DNA from: an uncultured Bacteroidales bacterium
GTDB lineage: Bacteria; Bacteroidota; Bacteroidia; Bacteroidales; UBA4417
DNA length: 23,987 nt
Direction of reading: 5' to 3'
Assembly: GCA_937965665.1 (NCBI GenBank)
Contig: CALCJE010000233.1
Span: 1-23,987, forward strand
The notes beneath the pieces are model-generated. The model worked only from the letters and a program-made list of their open reading frames with translations, searched no databases and had not been told where the DNA came from. A program made the translations under genes and the position numbers. Position 1 is the first letter of the stretch; every line of letters begins with the position of its first letter. Shown here in pieces: positions 22,920-23,987 of the stretch.

Positions 22920-23987
22920 TTAGTTCTGGGTTTTAACTGGTTTCGATTGTCTCTCAGCTTTTGTAAGCGTGCCATTGAGAATAGAAGTATATGTATTGGC
23001 ATCATTCAATACATTTACGGCACTTTTAAGTTCGGGATCGCGGTCGAGGGTAATTTCAATGCGGCCTTTCTGGTAATAATACCGGCTTACAATTTCCTGT
23101 TCAAGGTAATCGCTGATTTCTTTCTTATTTTCGAATAAGTCTTTTTTCTTATGCTGAACGATAGTGTTGAGCATTGCATCGTATTGGGATTTCATATCGT
23201 CCCAGCAGTTTTCGTAAACAGCTGCTTTTTTTACGGATTCGAGTTCTCTTTCGGCCGCAGTCTTCACTTCAAATCCTTTTTTTTCGGTGAAAGCCACAAA
23301 ATCGTTGTATTCATCATCACCGATTTTGAATGTGGCTGCCGGGGCAATGGTCGGATGGGTTGCCGCATACCGCGTTGCATAATCGAAAAGTATGTATTTG
23401 GTAATCAGGTTATATGATACTGTGCTTAATTTCGAAGTGTCGGTGGTGACATCGGGTGAAATTCCTTTACCATCGTATACTGTACGGCCGTGAAGGGTTT
23501 TATATGCAGTGATCAGCGAATCGGGAATGGTGCTGTTGGCTCCGGCTGCATTTTTATGCGCATAATCAATTTCCTGTATGCAGCGACCGCTTGGGATATA
23601 ATATTTGGCTACTGTTATCTTCACCTGTGTATTGTAGCTCAACGGGAAAACATTTTGTACCAGCCCTTTACCAAAAGTGCGGCGGCCTACTATTACAGCA
23701 CGATCGAGGTCCTGCAATGCTCCGGCAACAATTTCGGAAGCTGAAGCACTGTTCCCATTCACCAGCACTGTTAGCGGCACATCAACATCTACCGGATCCA
23801 TGGTGGTCTGATAGCTGCGGTTTTTATCTTTTTGTTTCCCTTTGGTCGAAACAACGAGTTCGTTTTTCTTTACGAAAAGATTCACAATATTTACCGCTTC
23901 GTTCAACAGCCCGCCGCCATTATCGCGTAAGTCGAGCACCAGTCCTTTGAGCGCATTTTTCGCTTTAAGATCGAGTAGCGCTTTTTT
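22920..23987 (-). CDS. S41 C-terminal-processing peptidase (partial, N-terminus outside window)
   Basis: C-terminal part of a CtpA/Prc-type tail-specific serine protease. The frame is open to the window edge (it continues upstream of 23939 as KKALLDLKAKNALKGLV), so the start and PDZ domain lie outside. Visible are the LDLRDNGGGLLNEAV strand-turn, the catalytic Ser region NGNSASASEIVAGALQD and the catalytic Lys in TFGKGLVQNV, then YYIPSGRCIQ. After the protease core comes an extended helical, charged C-terminal region rich in Lys and Glu. The usual role is trimming or degrading periplasmic proteins. It ends 9 bp before the ligase-type gene. Confidence 0.93.
   Translation of the reverse strand, partial: KKALLDLKAKNALKGLVLDLRDNGGGLLNEAVNIVNLFVKKNELVVSTKGKQKDKNRSYQTTMDPVDVDVPLTVLVNGNSASASEIVAGALQDLDRAVIVGRRTFGKGLVQNVFPLSYNTQVKITVAKYYIPSGRCIQEIDYAHKNAAGANSTIPDSLITAYKTLHGRTVYDGKGISPDVTTDTSKLSTVSYNLITKYILFDYATRYAATHPTIAPAATFKIGDDEYNDFVAFTEKKGFEVKTAAERELESVKKAAVYENCWDDMKSQYDAMLNTIVQHKKKDLFENKKEISDYLEQEIVSRYYYQKGRIEITLDRDPELKSAVNVLNDANTYTSILNGTLTKAERQSKPVKTQN

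Overview
The window looks like chromosomal DNA of a Bacteroidota species, probably Bacteroidales-like. The evidence is a type IX secretion (T9SS) C-terminal sorting domain on a secreted protein, HmuY-type proteins paired with a TonB-dependent receptor, several TAnnTTTG-type -7 promoter elements, mostly A/T-rich start regions, and the linked order panC-panD-flippase-rfaE2-radA. I see no rRNA, tRNA, CRISPR array, insertion sequence or phage gene.

Left part (1-10.5 kb). The first ~400 bases hold only broken reading frames. A GT39-type membrane glycosyltransferase (489-2162, +) follows. Then comes a long minus-strand block. Read in its own direction it is a NarL-type histidine kinase and response regulator, a thioredoxin-like protein with a CxxS site, panC, panD, a YbhN-type membrane protein, rfaE2 (ADP-heptose synthesis for LPS), radA (DNA repair), a small PH-like membrane protein and a calcineurin-type phosphoesterase lipoprotein. 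A 7-bp periodic repeat array (5209-5330) lies between rfaE2 and radA.

Middle part (10.5-19 kb, + strand). A flavodoxin gene is interrupted by one in-frame TAA and followed by a strong terminator. After it comes a regulatory region with a perfect FNR-type palindrome (TTGAT-N4-ATCAA) at the right distance from a Bacteroidota -7 element. This precedes a probable haem-acquisition locus: a small membrane-anchored protein, a T9SS-exported HmuY-like protein, a leader with two strong hairpins, a TonB-dependent receptor with FRAP/NPDL boxes, and a second HmuY-like protein that is a lipoprotein, overlapping the receptor gene by one base. An M28 metallopeptidase with PA and PDZ domains follows.

Right part (19-24 kb). 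A GtrA-family protein with a near-leaderless promoter converges on a ChaN-like (haem-binding family) protein; a second heptamer array lies between them. On the minus strand there follow cytidine deaminase, an O-antigen-ligase-type membrane protein, and an S41 C-terminal-processing peptidase cut by the window edge.

The most interesting part is the iron/haem theme: flavodoxin, the paired HmuY proteins around one receptor, the FNR-like box and ChaN. The most unusual DNA structure is the two drifting 7-bp arrays. All functions are inferred from sequence alone; no database search was run.
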